Shown here one piece after another: positions 1-8,641 of a stretch of DNA of 46,035 nucleotides. This DNA comes from Peptococcaceae bacterium (GTDB lineage: Bacteria; Bacillota; Desulfitobacteriia; Desulfitobacteriales; Syntrophobotulaceae). The stretch covers positions 1 through 46,035 of the forward strand of contig JAAYOJ010000204.1 of the NCBI GenBank assembly GCA_012520405.1. Reading direction: 5' to 3'. Below the pieces are notes generated by a model. The model was not told where the DNA came from. It saw only the letters and a list, made by a program, of their open reading frames with translations, and did not search any database. The translations under genes were made by a program, and so were the position numbers. The first letter of the stretch is position 1. Each line of letters starts with the position of its first letter.

Positions 1-50
1 TCTATTCTCATGGCCAATCTTTCCTGCTGGGAAGTATGAGAAAAGAATAA
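1..50 (+). CDS. Possible 3' end of an upstream gene (partial)
   Basis: Frame 3 is open from the window edge to a TAA at 48-50 and reads YSHGQSFLLGSMRKE. A strong hairpin follows at 77-104, which fits the end of a gene lying mostly outside the window. With only 15 residues no family can be assigned, and the frame could be open by chance. Confidence 0.3.
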   Translation, partial: YSHGQSFLLGSMRKE

Positions 51-76
51 TTTCCTTATTACACTCTTGCAAATTG

Positions 77-104
77 AGCCAGCGAACTATTAAGTTTGCT
101 GGCT
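77..104 (+). terminator. Hairpin, probable terminator
   Basis: A 12-bp stem (AGCCAGCGAACT pairing with AGTTTGCTGGCT, one G.U pair) surrounds a 4-nt loop. It is followed by an AT-rich stretch rather than a clean T tract. It lies 27 bp after the possible end of an upstream gene and just before the carD promoter, so it probably separates two transcription units. Confidence 0.5.
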
Positions 105-126
105 TAAATATTATATCCGGCCCATA

Positions 127-155
127 TTGCATGTCTATTACCTTTGGGATATAAT
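127..155 (+). promoter_or_regulatory. Sigma-A type promoter for the carD-like gene
   Basis: A -35 element TTGCAT at 127-132 and a perfect -10 TATAAT at 150-155 are separated by 17 bp. The expected transcription start is near 162, leaving a leader of about 68 nt before the ATG at 230. No conserved RNA structure is evident in the leader. Confidence 0.65.
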
Positions 156-229
156 AATAAGTTTTGTTATCCTAGTCATTATGTGATATGCTTAATAGAG
201 AACAGTATTAATTCTGGGAGGCTAAACAT

Positions 230-757
230 ATGTTCCAAGTTGGTGACCAGATCGTCTATCCTCTTCATGGGGTCGGCTATATAAAAGCAATTGAGGAAAA
301 AGAGATTTTAGGGGAAAATAGAACCTACTATATTGTTTGTATGCCACGAACAAACATGCAAATCATGATACCCAAAGACAAAGCGACAAGTGTTGGCGTC
401 AGAAAACCAGTGGAACCATCGGTATTTGATGATATTATATATAATTTTGACCAAGGACCCACTGATCCGCAGCTTTTCAAAAATCAAAGATATTGTAATG
501 AGCTGAATAAGAAAAGAATAAAAAGCGGCGATATTTATAAGGGCATAGAAATAATTCGTGATTTAACTCGTAAAAGTCATCTTTCTAAACTGGGAAAAGA
601 TGATACTAAAATGCTGGAAGATGCCCGTTATATGTTTATTACCGAGCTTATGCATGTAAGAAGCTTATCCGAAGAAAAGGCTACGGATCTGCTTGATTCT
701 CTGTTAGAGTCCGAAATTATCGTTCCTGAAAACGAAATCACAGAAGCTGTAAAATAA
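230..757 (+). CDS. CarD/CdnL-family transcriptional regulator
   Basis: A 175-residue protein of the CarD_CdnL_TRCF family. Family members bind RNA polymerase beta through an N-terminal Tudor-like domain and stabilise the promoter open complex. Here the N-terminal domain (about residues 1-60) starts with the family signature FQVGDQIVYPLHGVGYI. The rest (about 65-165) is predominantly helical, as in CarD C-terminal DNA-binding domains. The start is supported by GGGAGG at 215-220. It is a single-gene unit with its own promoter and a strong terminator at 778-816, so it is probably not cotranscribed with the trehalose genes. Small CarD-like regulators of this size are common in Firmicutes; the target genes cannot be read from the sequence. 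Confidence 0.85.
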   Translation: MFQVGDQIVYPLHGVGYIKAIEEKEILGENRTYYIVCMPRTNMQIMIPKDKATSVGVRKPVEPSVFDDIIYNFDQGPTDPQLFKNQRYCNELNKKRIKSGDIYKGIEIIRDLTRKSHLSKLGKDDTKMLEDARYMFITELMHVRSLSEEKATDLLDSLLESEIIVPENEITEAVK

Positions 758-777
758 TTAAAGGAATTACTATGCTG

Positions 778-816
778 AGAAGTTCTTTACCTCTTTGGTA
801 AAGGCTTCTTTTTTTT
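778..816 (+). terminator. Rho-independent terminator after carD-like gene
   Basis: A stem of about 12 bp with one imperfection (GAAGTTCTTTACC against GGTAAAGGCTTC) around a TCTTT loop is followed by eight or more T residues. It lies 20 bp past the stop codon. Confidence 0.85.
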
Positions 817-915
817 AATAGTTGATTTTTCCTTCCTTTAATGCTCTTTATTCTTTTAATGCTCTTTTTGTATAAAATCTAAGAGGAAAATAATTAAATG
901 TCAATAATCTATTAT

Positions 916-943
916 TTGTGTTATAGTAAAATATAGATAATAT
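916..943 (+). promoter_or_regulatory. Candidate promoter for the otsAB fusion gene
   Basis: TTGTGT (916-921) and TAATAT (938-943) are separated by 16 bp in a very AT-rich stretch about 100 bp upstream of the ATG at 1043. The match is moderate and other alignments are possible. Just upstream, a 13-bp element TTTAATGCTCTTT occurs twice (837-849 and 855-867) with an 18-bp period. Confidence 0.35.
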
Positions 944-1042
944 AGAAATTGTTGATAAATAATCTGCATTTACCCCCATAAAACAATTATCCCCAGCAAA
1001 TATCCCTACTCTTAATTAACATAGAGTTAAGGAGGGAAAAAG

Positions 1043-3250
1043 ATGAGCAAAATTATTATTATTTCTAACCGTTTACCGGTTACCGTAAAAAGAAATAGCC
1101 AGGGACTTGAGTATTATAAAAGCATTGGGGGACTGGCTACAGGTTTAAAAAGCTATCACCAACAAGCCGATAGTATTTGGGTGGGATGGCCGGGGATAGC
1201 GAATGAAGAAATGAATGACAGAGAGAAAAAAATTATACAGAAAGAACTGCGCAAAGATTACCAGTGTCTTCCTGTTTTTTTATTTAGCGAAGAAATTGAT
1301 CAATACTACAATGGATTTTGCAATAAAACCATTTGGCCTTTATTTCACTATTTTACAAGTAAAACCCAATATGAAATTGAGACTTGGGAAGCATATAAAC
1401 AAGTTAATGAAAAATTCTTTAAAGCGGTAGAAGCTGTAATAGAAAGCAATGACATTATATGGGTACATGATTATCACTTAATGCTCTTGCCGAAAATGAT
1501 AAAAGAGAAATTTCCCGACACCCAGATCGGCTATTTTCTTCATATACCTTTCCCATCATTCGAAATCTACCGCTTGCTTATTTGGCGCGAAGAAATACTG
1601 CGTGGTCTTTTAGGGGCAGACTTAATCGGCTTTCACACTTACGACTATGTCCGGCATTTTTTAAACAGCCTACATCGGCTTCTGGGTTTGGAATATAACA
1701 TGAATCGCATAAGCTGTGAAGACCGTTACATTCAAGTTGATGCCTTCCCCATGGGTATTGATTATGAGTTTTTCTCTAAACCCCGAAATAACGATTCTTT
1801 TCCGGAAGAAGTTAAATGTATTATTGAAAATAAAAATAATATGCGCATGATTTTATCTATAGATCGTTTAGATTATACCAAAGGCATTAAAGAACGACTC
1901 AAGGCATTCGGCCGCTTTCTTACTCAGAATCCGGAGTATCGGGAAAAAGTCAGGCTAAATTTGATTGTAGCTCCTTCCAGAGTAGAGGTCGATTACTATG
2001 ACAAGTTAAGAAGAGAAATCAAAGAAGTGGTCAGCGGCCTAAACGGTAAATTCGGCACCTTTAGCTGGATGCCTGTTTGGTTCTTCTTCCGTTCCTTCTC
2101 CCAAGAAAGCTTAATAGCCTTATATAGGGATTCAGACGTATTATTGGTCACACCCCTCCGCGATGGTATGAACTTGGTTTGCAAAGAATATATTGCTAGC
2201 AGAACAGATTATGAAGGAATGGTGGTTATCAGTGAAACGGCAGGGGCAGCCAGTGAACTGGGTGAAGCTGTTGTGGTTAATGCCAATGATTACGATGCTA
2301 TCGCCCGGGGGTTAAAAATGGCCTTGGATATGCCCCGCGAGGAAAAAATAGCCAGAAACAAAATAATGCATCGCCGTATAAAGCACTATAATGTTGATTT
2401 TTGGGCCGATGACTTTTTAAATGCACTCAAGCGTACTGTTATGAATTCAACTCAAACTATCGCTCAAAAAAGCATGAAAAAAGATAGCAAGCTTATTGAA
2501 AGGGCCTATCAGAAAGCCACAAAACGTATTTTTTTCCTGGATTATGATGGTACCTTGGTAGGCTTTACACCATTGCCCGAACAGGCAAAACCGGACGAAG
2601 AGTTAAAAGGTTTATTGCAAAAATTGGTTGATGATCCTAAAAATACAGTGGTTATTATCTCGGGACGGGAAAGATATTCCCTGGAAGAATGGTTTGGCGA
2701 CTTAAAACTACATATTGTCGCTTCTCACGGCTTATGGATCCGTCACCCCGGACAAGAGTGGACCATGACCATGTCCTTGGATAATAACTGGAAAGAATCC
2801 ATTCGTCATATTCTGCAAATGTATACGGACCGGATACCGGGATCAATAATCGAAGAAAAAGACTATTCTCTGGCCTGGCATTACAGGCAATGTGATCCTG
2901 TTACCGTCTCCTTAAAACTTACAGAAGTTAAGGAAACACTACTTTCTATGATCCAAGCTGCCACTCTTGGACTCCAGGAAGGCAATAAAGTTTTAGAAAT
3001 TAAGGATAACAGGGTTAATAAAGGGTTCGGTGCTTCAGCCTTTCTTCGAGATCAGAATTATGACTTTATTTTCGCCGCAGGGGATGACCATACGGACGAG
3101 GATTTATTTTCAGCACTGCCACCGGATGCTTTAACCGTTAAAATCGGCTTAGGCAAAACCAATGCCCGCTATTTCCTCAAGTCTTGGCAGTCTATGCGGT
3201 TTATTCTTCAAAGGTTTGCAGACCTCAGCAGTTTTTCCGATATATATTGA
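1043..3250 (+). CDS. otsAB: Bifunctional trehalose-6-phosphate synthase/phosphatase
   Basis: A 735-residue fusion predicted to make trehalose from UDP-glucose and glucose-6-phosphate in the cytoplasm. Residues 1-470 are a GT20 synthase domain: SNRLPVTV near the N-terminus, GGLATGL, the HDYH motif near residue 143, RLDYTKGI near 275 and VTPLRDGMNLVCKEY near 375. Residues 490-735 are a HAD-type trehalose-phosphatase: nucleophile motif FFLDYDGTL near 496, ISGRERYSLEEWF, ASHGLWIR, KGFGASAFL and GDDHTDEDLF. Both halves keep their catalytic motifs, so both activities are expected. A strong AAGGAGGG ribosome binding site supports the start. It is followed by the GH65 and phosphoglucomutase genes. 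In many bacteria these two activities are separate proteins, which makes the fusion notable. Confidence 0.92.
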   Translation: MSKIIIISNRLPVTVKRNSQGLEYYKSIGGLATGLKSYHQQADSIWVGWPGIANEEMNDREKKIIQKELRKDYQCLPVFLFSEEIDQYYNGFCNKTIWPLFHYFTSKTQYEIETWEAYKQVNEKFFKAVEAVIESNDIIWVHDYHLMLLPKMIKEKFPDTQIGYFLHIPFPSFEIYRLLIWREEILRGLLGADLIGFHTYDYVRHFLNSLHRLLGLEYNMNRISCEDRYIQVDAFPMGIDYEFFSKPRNNDSFPEEVKCIIENKNNMRMILSIDRLDYTKGIKERLKAFGRFLTQNPEYREKVRLNLIVAPSRVEVDYYDKLRREIKEVVSGLNGKFGTFSWMPVWFFFRSFSQESLIALYRDSDVLLVTPLRDGMNLVCKEYIASRTDYEGMVVISETAGAASELGEAVVVNANDYDAIARGLKMALDMPREEKIARNKIMHRRIKHYNVDFWADDFLNALKRTVMNSTQTIAQKSMKKDSKLIERAYQKATKRIFFLDYDGTLVGFTPLPEQAKPDEELKGLLQKLVDDPKNTVVIISGRERYSLEEWFGDLKLHIVASHGLWIRHPGQEWTMTMSLDNNWKESIRHILQMYTDRIPGSIIEEKDYSLAWHYRQCDPVTVSLKLTEVKETLLSMIQAATLGLQEGNKVLEIKDNRVNKGFGASAFLRDQNYDFIFAAGDDHTDEDLFSALPPDALTVKIGLGKTNARYFLKSWQSMRFILQRFADLSSFSDIY

Positions 3251-3331
3251 TTAACTAACTACTCTTAAAAGGTTACTTTGGATCTAAATTATGTTAAGAT
3301 TCAGAAAATAATATATTGAGAGGGAATTAGT

Positions 3332-5680
3332 ATGTCCAAGCCTGCCATGATAAAAGAGAGTATCTATGAAATTAACAATTTAAAACTGGATCCATATCAT
3401 ATTTCATTAAATGAAGCTTTGTTTCATAACGCTAATGGTTACATCGGTGTGCGCTATGACTTTGAAGAGGGTTATCCGGAAGAAAACAGTTATGTTCCCA
3501 GTCAGTATATTAATGGTTTTTATGATTTCACACCGATGAAGCAGGCTGAAAATTTATATGGGTTGGTAACAGAAAAACAAACAATGTTAAATATTGCGGA
3601 TACCCAATCCATTAAACTCTTTTTAGGCGATGAATCCTTCAGTATGTTTAGGGGCACGGTTCTTACAAGCAGACTATGGGTAGACATGGCCAAGGGAGTA
3701 ACCGTCCGCAAGGTGATCTGGCGATCCCCCCAAGGTAAAGAAGTGGAACTTACCATCACCCGCATGACTTCCTTTCATCAACTTTCCCTTTTTACCATCC
3801 AGTATGAAGTACTGCCGCTTAATTTTACAGCTGAGATTCGCTTTGAGTCCGCTCATAACGGAAATGCTGTTAACTATGTTGATCCGGAAGATCCCCGAAT
3901 GGCTGATGAATGCTTTCGCTATTTAATGCCTATTAGTTGTGAAATAAAAGATGGGGCATCCTTTATTACCTCCGCTACCTCCAGGTCGGGCCTGGAAGTT
4001 TGCAGTTGTGTCAAAAATGTTTTGTCTCAGGAACACCAGCAAGAATTTTTTATTGGTGACCATCTCACCGTTTGCGAATTTAAAACGGAAGCTATCCAGG
4101 GTAAAAAGATAGAACTGATTAAATATGCTGTTTTTTGCGATAGCATACGCAGCGCTAAGGCTAGAAAACAAGCCGAACTGGAAATAAACAAAGCCTTGGC
4201 TATCCCCTTATCGGAGCTCTATCAAAAACAGGAGGAATACCTGGCGGCCTATTGGAATAATTGCCGTGTTGAGATCGATGGGGATTCTGATTCTAATTTA
4301 AGTATCCGCTATAGTCTTTATCAGCTTATTCAGTCCATAGGTAAAGACCCTTTTAGTAATGTTCCGCCTAAGGGATTAAGCGGAGACGGCTATGAGGGGC
4401 ATTACTTCTGGGATACCGAAATGTACATTCTTCCTTTTCTGACCATCACTAATCCTGATCTGGCCAAAACACTGCTGGAATACCGCTATGCGACTTTAGA
4501 TTCGGCCAGGGAAAATGCTAAAATATTAGGCCATAACCAAGGCGCCCTTTATCCCTGGCGAACAATAAGCGGTCGAGAATGCTCCGGCTATTTCCCTTCA
4601 GGGTCGGCCCAGTACCATATTAATGGTGACATCGCCTATGCGCTTATCGCTTATTATTTAGCAACCAAAGACCAAAATTTCCTATTGGAAAAAGGAGCGG
4701 AAATAATCTGGGAAACAGCCCGCTTGTGGATGGACACCGGAAATTTCTATCAAGGAAAATTCCACATTAATAATGTAACCGGCCCGGATGAGTACACTTG
4801 TATTGTAAACAATAATTACTATACCAATCTGGTAGCTCAGTATAATCTGCAGTGGGCTGTAAAAGTTTATCAGCTGCTCAAACCATATACCGGTTTTCAG
4901 GCTTTAATCGAAAAAATCGGCTTAGAACAAGAGGAAATCAACAATTTTCAAAAAGCCGCTGATAATATGTACTTACCCTATGATGAAAGCCTAAAAATTA
5001 ATCCCCAGGACGATTCTTTCTTACAAAAACGAGAATGGGACCTGGCAAGAATCCCTAAGGAAAAGTTTCCGCTACTTCTTCATTATCATCCGCTGCATTT
5101 ATACCGGCATCAAATATGCAAACAAGCAGATACAGTCATGGCTCATTTTATTTTGGAAGATGCTGAGACACCGGAAACTATTTACAATTCTTTTCAGTAC
5201 TATGAAAAAATCACTACCCACGACTCATCTCTCTCCTACTGCATCTTCAGTATTATGGCCGCCCGCTTAGGCCTGATAGAAAAAGCCTATGAATACTATG
5301 AGATTACTGCCAATTTGGATTTGCAAGACAAACACCATAATACTGTGGATGGCATACATGTTGCCAATATCGGCGGCAATTACATGGCTATTGTTTATGG
5401 GTTCGGCGGATTCCGCCTAAAGGAACAAGGTATATTTTTGGCTCCGGTCTTGCCTCCGAAATGGAGAAGTTATAGTTTTAAGCTTTCCTATGAAGGCAGT
5501 GGGATAATAGTTGAAGTCAAACCGGATCACTGTCTCTTGCGCCTAGAAAGCGGAAATCCCAAACAGATCACGGTATATGGGAAAGCCTATCTGCTGCAAC
5601 ATACACTTAAGATCGACAGACCGAGTAATAATTTTGTTTCGGCCGGCCACCGCCCGGAATGGAATGAACACAGCCCTTGA
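3332..5680 (+). CDS. Glycoside hydrolase family 65 disaccharide phosphorylase
   Basis: A 782-residue GH65 protein, the usual length for the family. GH65 phosphorylases split alpha-glucosides with inorganic phosphate, giving beta-glucose-1-phosphate and glucose (or glucose-6-phosphate for phosphorylated substrates). An N-terminal beta-sandwich (about 1-270) precedes an (alpha/alpha)6 barrel containing GHYFWDTEMY, PWRTISGRECSGYFPSG and NVTGPDEYT. The Glu of GPDEYT is residue 487 and is the expected general acid. The phosphate-site region reads DGIHVANIGGNYMAIVYGFGG. The next gene encodes beta-phosphoglucomutase, which fits a phosphorylase rather than a hydrolase. The substrate is not certain: trehalose or trehalose-6-phosphate is favoured by context, while kojibiose, maltose and nigerose phosphorylases share these motifs. 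It lies 81 bp after the otsAB stop, with AGAGGGA before the ATG. Confidence 0.85.
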   Translation: MSKPAMIKESIYEINNLKLDPYHISLNEALFHNANGYIGVRYDFEEGYPEENSYVPSQYINGFYDFTPMKQAENLYGLVTEKQTMLNIADTQSIKLFLGDESFSMFRGTVLTSRLWVDMAKGVTVRKVIWRSPQGKEVELTITRMTSFHQLSLFTIQYEVLPLNFTAEIRFESAHNGNAVNYVDPEDPRMADECFRYLMPISCEIKDGASFITSATSRSGLEVCSCVKNVLSQEHQQEFFIGDHLTVCEFKTEAIQGKKIELIKYAVFCDSIRSAKARKQAELEINKALAIPLSELYQKQEEYLAAYWNNCRVEIDGDSDSNLSIRYSLYQLIQSIGKDPFSNVPPKGLSGDGYEGHYFWDTEMYILPFLTITNPDLAKTLLEYRYATLDSARENAKILGHNQGALYPWRTISGRECSGYFPSGSAQYHINGDIAYALIAYYLATKDQNFLLEKGAEIIWETARLWMDTGNFYQGKFHINNVTGPDEYTCIVNNNYYTNLVAQYNLQWAVKVYQLLKPYTGFQALIEKIGLEQEEINNFQKAADNMYLPYDESLKINPQDDSFLQKREWDLARIPKEKFPLLLHYHPLHLYRHQICKQADTVMAHFILEDAETPETIYNSFQYYEKITTHDSSLSYCIFSIMAARLGLIEKAYEYYEITANLDLQDKHHNTVDGIHVANIGGNYMAIVYGFGGFRLKEQGIFLAPVLPPKWRSYSFKLSYEGSGIIVEVKPDHCLLRLESGNPKQITVYGKAYLLQHTLKIDRPSNNFVSAGHRPEWNEHSP

Positions 5681-5693
5681 GGAGGTCGCAGCT

Positions 5694-6329
5694 ATGAAAT
5701 ACCGAGCTGTTATTTTCGATTTAGACGGTGTAATCTGTGATACGGACCGTTATCACTATTTAGCCTGGAAAAAAATTGCCGGGGAAATCGATGTGCATTT
5801 TGACGAAACTATAAATAATAAGCTCCGAGGTATCGGCCGCCTGGAGAGCTTAGAAATCATGTTTGGATCACGAAGTGAAGAGTTCTCAGAGCCAAAGAAA
5901 CATGAGTTAGCTCAAAAGAAAAATCAATACTACCGTAAATTGTTGCAAAGCATGTCTCCTCAAGACCTTGACCCCGACATAAAAGCAACCTTGGATCAGA
6001 TTAAAACCCAAGGTCTTACAATTGCAATCGGGTCTTCCAGCAAAAATGCCCGCTTGATCTTAAAGCAGATTGGCCTGGACAATTACTTTGACGCTGTTTC
6101 AGACGGTACGAATATATCCCGTTCCAAACCTGACCCGGAAGTGTTTTTAAAAGCTAGCGCCTATCTGGGGATTGAAGCACCCTACTGTTTAGTGGTGGAA
6201 GATGCCAAATCCGGCCTGGAAGCGGCAATAGCCGCTAAAATGGATACAGCGGCTATTGGAGACGCGGTTAAGTATGGACTTGCCGATTATCAGTTAGAAA
6301 AACTCTCTGATTTGCTGAAATATGTATAA
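5694..6329 (+). CDS. pgmB: Beta-phosphoglucomutase (HAD superfamily)
   Basis: A 211-residue protein expected to convert beta-glucose-1-phosphate from the upstream phosphorylase into glucose-6-phosphate. The catalytic motif is FDLDGVICDT, with nucleophile Asp9 and acid/base Asp11. The cap domain carries LRGIGRLESL, typical of beta-PGM. The core continues with GSSSKNA, SRSKPDPEVFLKA (Lys motif) and VVEDAKSGLEAA (metal-binding acids). The start is placed at 5694, where GGAGG at 5681-5685 is correctly spaced, 13 bp after the GH65 stop. A longer upstream frame would overlap GH65 and adds residues unlike the family. It is convergent with glucokinase, with only 18 bp between the two stops and no clear terminator. 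Confidence 0.9.
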   Translation: MKYRAVIFDLDGVICDTDRYHYLAWKKIAGEIDVHFDETINNKLRGIGRLESLEIMFGSRSEEFSEPKKHELAQKKNQYYRKLLQSMSPQDLDPDIKATLDQIKTQGLTIAIGSSSKNARLILKQIGLDNYFDAVSDGTNISRSKPDPEVFLKASAYLGIEAPYCLVVEDAKSGLEAAIAAKMDTAAIGDAVKYGLADYQLEKLSDLLKYV

Positions 6330-6347
6330 TTTAAAATATGTATATTT

Positions 6348-7358
6348 TTAAGCGAGAGTCCTTCTTAAGGCCAAATGAGCAGCCCCTAAAAGAGGAGTGT
6401 TTTCTTCCAGAATAAGATATACAGGAATTTCCGCTAAAAAATTGCTGAACCTTCCTTTATCTGCAAAAGCAGCTTGAAAGGTTCCATCTTTTAATTTATC
6501 TATGATTTTTGGCGGGATTCCACCTCCCAGATAAACCCCGCCCTGAGCAAAGGATTTTAAAGCTAAATTTCCCGCTTCAGCACCCAGAAGACGGACAAAA
6601 ATATGAAGCGCCTCCACACAGAGCCGACATTCCTTAGCTAGGGCTTTATTACTTATTTCTTGTGGACTGAGGTCTTTAAACGCTGCTTCTCCGTTACCCT
6701 TAACTTCATCCCGATCCCGCAGAAAATCATAGATATTGGTCAGTCCTTCACCGGAAAGAAGTCGCTCGTAGCTGACATGCCCGTATCGCCGGTGTAAGAA
6801 ACGCCATAATTCCAGATCTTCCTCAACCTGAGGAGCAAAGTCAGCGTGGGCCCCTTCCGTTGGGTAAACCTGACCTCCAATGATAAGGGATTCCCCAAGG
6901 CCGGTGCCAGGAGCAATCACCGCCCTGTTTAAGGGCCCACTGTTTAACGACACACTGTTTAGTAATTCCTCGTTCAAAGCTTTCCCACTAAGCAAATGAA
7001 GAGCCCGGTCCGGCAAGACGGAAATACCATAACCCAAAGCAACAAGGTCGTTGCTCCAGCCTACTATAGGTATAAATCCCAGCTGTTCGCGTAAACTTGC
7101 CAGGTCAACTGTCAGTTCTAAATTGGTAAAACGGCAGTTATCCCCGGAAATCGGCCCGGCCAAGCTGAACCAGGCAGCCTTAATTTTTTCGGACTGCCAA
7201 AGATTATTTTTACGAAGATAATCGGTAGTCGCCTCTGGCAAGGAGGTAAGCTGTCTGCTCGGGTATTTGTGCAGGTCAACCATTTCCAAACTATGATTAA
7301 CAGGCTGGAAAAGAGCAAACCTGGCATTCGTACCGCCGATGTCGGCTGCTAAAATCAT
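6348..7358 (-). CDS. glk: Glucokinase (Glk family, non-ROK)
   Basis: A 336-residue ATP-dependent glucokinase of the proteobacterial-type Glk family (PF02685). The N-terminal phosphate loop is ADIGGTNARFALF. It also shows SLAGPISGDNCRFTNL, APGTGLGESL, EGAHADFAPQ (sugar-contacting region), YLGGGIPPKI and NTPLLGAAHLALR. Many Firmicutes use ROK-type glucokinases, so this type is worth noting. It could phosphorylate the free glucose released by the neighbouring GH65 phosphorylase, completing recovery of both glucose units of trehalose as glucose-6-phosphate. The ribosome binding site is weak (GGGTGATGGG just upstream). It lies 46 bp downstream of the radical SAM gene on the same strand and may be cotranscribed with it. 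Confidence 0.88.
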   Translation of the reverse strand: MILAADIGGTNARFALFQPVNHSLEMVDLHKYPSRQLTSLPEATTDYLRKNNLWQSEKIKAAWFSLAGPISGDNCRFTNLELTVDLASLREQLGFIPIVGWSNDLVALGYGISVLPDRALHLLSGKALNEELLNSVSLNSGPLNRAVIAPGTGLGESLIIGGQVYPTEGAHADFAPQVEEDLELWRFLHRRYGHVSYERLLSGEGLTNIYDFLRDRDEVKGNGEAAFKDLSPQEISNKALAKECRLCVEALHIFVRLLGAEAGNLALKSFAQGGVYLGGGIPPKIIDKLKDGTFQAAFADKGRFSNFLAEIPVYLILEENTPLLGAAHLALRRTLA

Positions 7359-7404
7359 AACCCATCACCCATCCCCTATGCTTTCAGAGCTTAACTACTT
7401 CTCG

Positions 7405-8550
7405 CTACACGAACCTTTTGATAATTTCATCACAAATTTCATCAATATTGCTTTCATTGATATTATGTGTTTCCATTATTTTTTCAACTTGCTTCCTTTT
7501 GAAAGGATCATACAAGTCATTCAGGTAGAACATCCTGCCGGTCCGTCTACCGATTCTAAATATATTTTGCTCCTTAGTATCAAGAGCCAGGAACTTCTCA
7601 ATAATCTGAATCATGCGCTCCTTATCTTCAGGAAACTTTCCTTCTACTTCTTGGAGTAAATTTATCATATGATCACTTATTAAATAACTGGTAACACCTT
7701 CAAGGTGTTTGATCACATACAGTAATTCTTTCACCATATCTATATCATTAGTTCTGGTGAAAACCCCGTTTTGATAATCCTCAAATAGTTCAATTCTTTG
7801 ACGCATGGCAAATGTTCTAATACGGATAAAGTCCGGATTAATTTGATTGAGAGCATCTGCCGTTTCAGCGGCATTTTCATGAGAGTACTCTTTACCGCCT
7901 ATACCGGGCATAAAATACTCGGACAGTTCAATGCCCGCTCTTTTTACTTTTTGCCCGGCAATAATATGCCCTTCTTTATCCACACCCTTTTTAATTAGCT
8001 CCAAGATCCTAGTGCTGCCTGTTTCCATCCCAACATGAATTCTGTTCAAGCCGGCAGCGGCTAAAGCCGCCATGTTCTCGTCACTAATCTTAGCAAGGGT
8101 TTGTGATCTTCCATAGGTAGTGATCCTCTCAATACTAGGGAAGTTTTTCCTGAGGTATTGTAGAATTTCTACCATTTTTTCCGGTTTGATAATCAAGCTA
8201 TTAGCATCTTGCAAAAAAACGGATTTCATGCCGCTTGCATACCATTCCTGGGCCATGTAAAAAGCATAGTCATCTCGGGATTGCTCCAAAGCCAGGCTTG
8301 GTATTTGGCCCTGAGAACGGCTTAACTCATCCGTCCATTTTTTGATTTGATCAATATCCTGCAAGACATGTTCGACAGGGCGAACACTAAATTTTTTATT
8401 CTTATAAAGATAGCAAAATTTACACCTGTTCCAAGGACAATTTCTCGTCAATCTAAGCAATAAGCTCCGAGCTTCACTTGGCGGCCTAATAGGGCCAATT
8501 TCGTAGCCATCGTATACTGCCTCCACTTTTTTTACCACTTTTCTCCTCAC
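7405..8550 (-). CDS. Radical SAM protein with CX4CX2C cluster motif
   Basis: A 381-residue radical SAM enzyme. The cluster motif near residue 39 reads NCPWNRCKFCYLY, so the cysteines are spaced CX4CX2C instead of CX3CX2C. This belongs to a widespread uncharacterised group I recognise by the TRNCPWNRCxFC signature, annotated generically as radical SAM. Downstream are GLNRIHVGMETGS (SAM-binding strand region) and GIELSEYFMPGIGG. No B12-binding domain and no second FeS cluster domain are evident. The substrate is unknown. The start is GTG at 8550; an AGGAGG only 2 nt away would suit a slightly later GTG (codon 5, 8538), which has its own AGGAG, so the true start is one of these two. The DUF1285-like gene lies 91 bp upstream. 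Confidence 0.8.
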   Translation of the reverse strand: MRRKVVKKVEAVYDGYEIGPIRPPSEARSLLLRLTRNCPWNRCKFCYLYKNKKFSVRPVEHVLQDIDQIKKWTDELSRSQGQIPSLALEQSRDDYAFYMAQEWYASGMKSVFLQDANSLIIKPEKMVEILQYLRKNFPSIERITTYGRSQTLAKISDENMAALAAAGLNRIHVGMETGSTRILELIKKGVDKEGHIIAGQKVKRAGIELSEYFMPGIGGKEYSHENAAETADALNQINPDFIRIRTFAMRQRIELFEDYQNGVFTRTNDIDMVKELLYVIKHLEGVTSYLISDHMINLLQEVEGKFPEDKERMIQIIEKFLALDTKEQNIFRIGRRTGRMFYLNDLYDPFKRKQVEKIMETHNINESNIDEICDEIIKRFV

Positions 8551-8641
8551 AACCTCCTGGTTTTTTCTTATAAAATAATTTTATATTCTTTATAGGATAG
8601 TTTTATTATATCTCATGTTATGGATTATTTCATTATACCTC

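Noticed and set aside
7339-7659. Plus-strand frame of 106 codons opposite the radical SAM and glk junction
   Set aside because: Antisense to the radical SAM gene; its low-complexity hydrophobic translation looks like a reverse-strand artefact.
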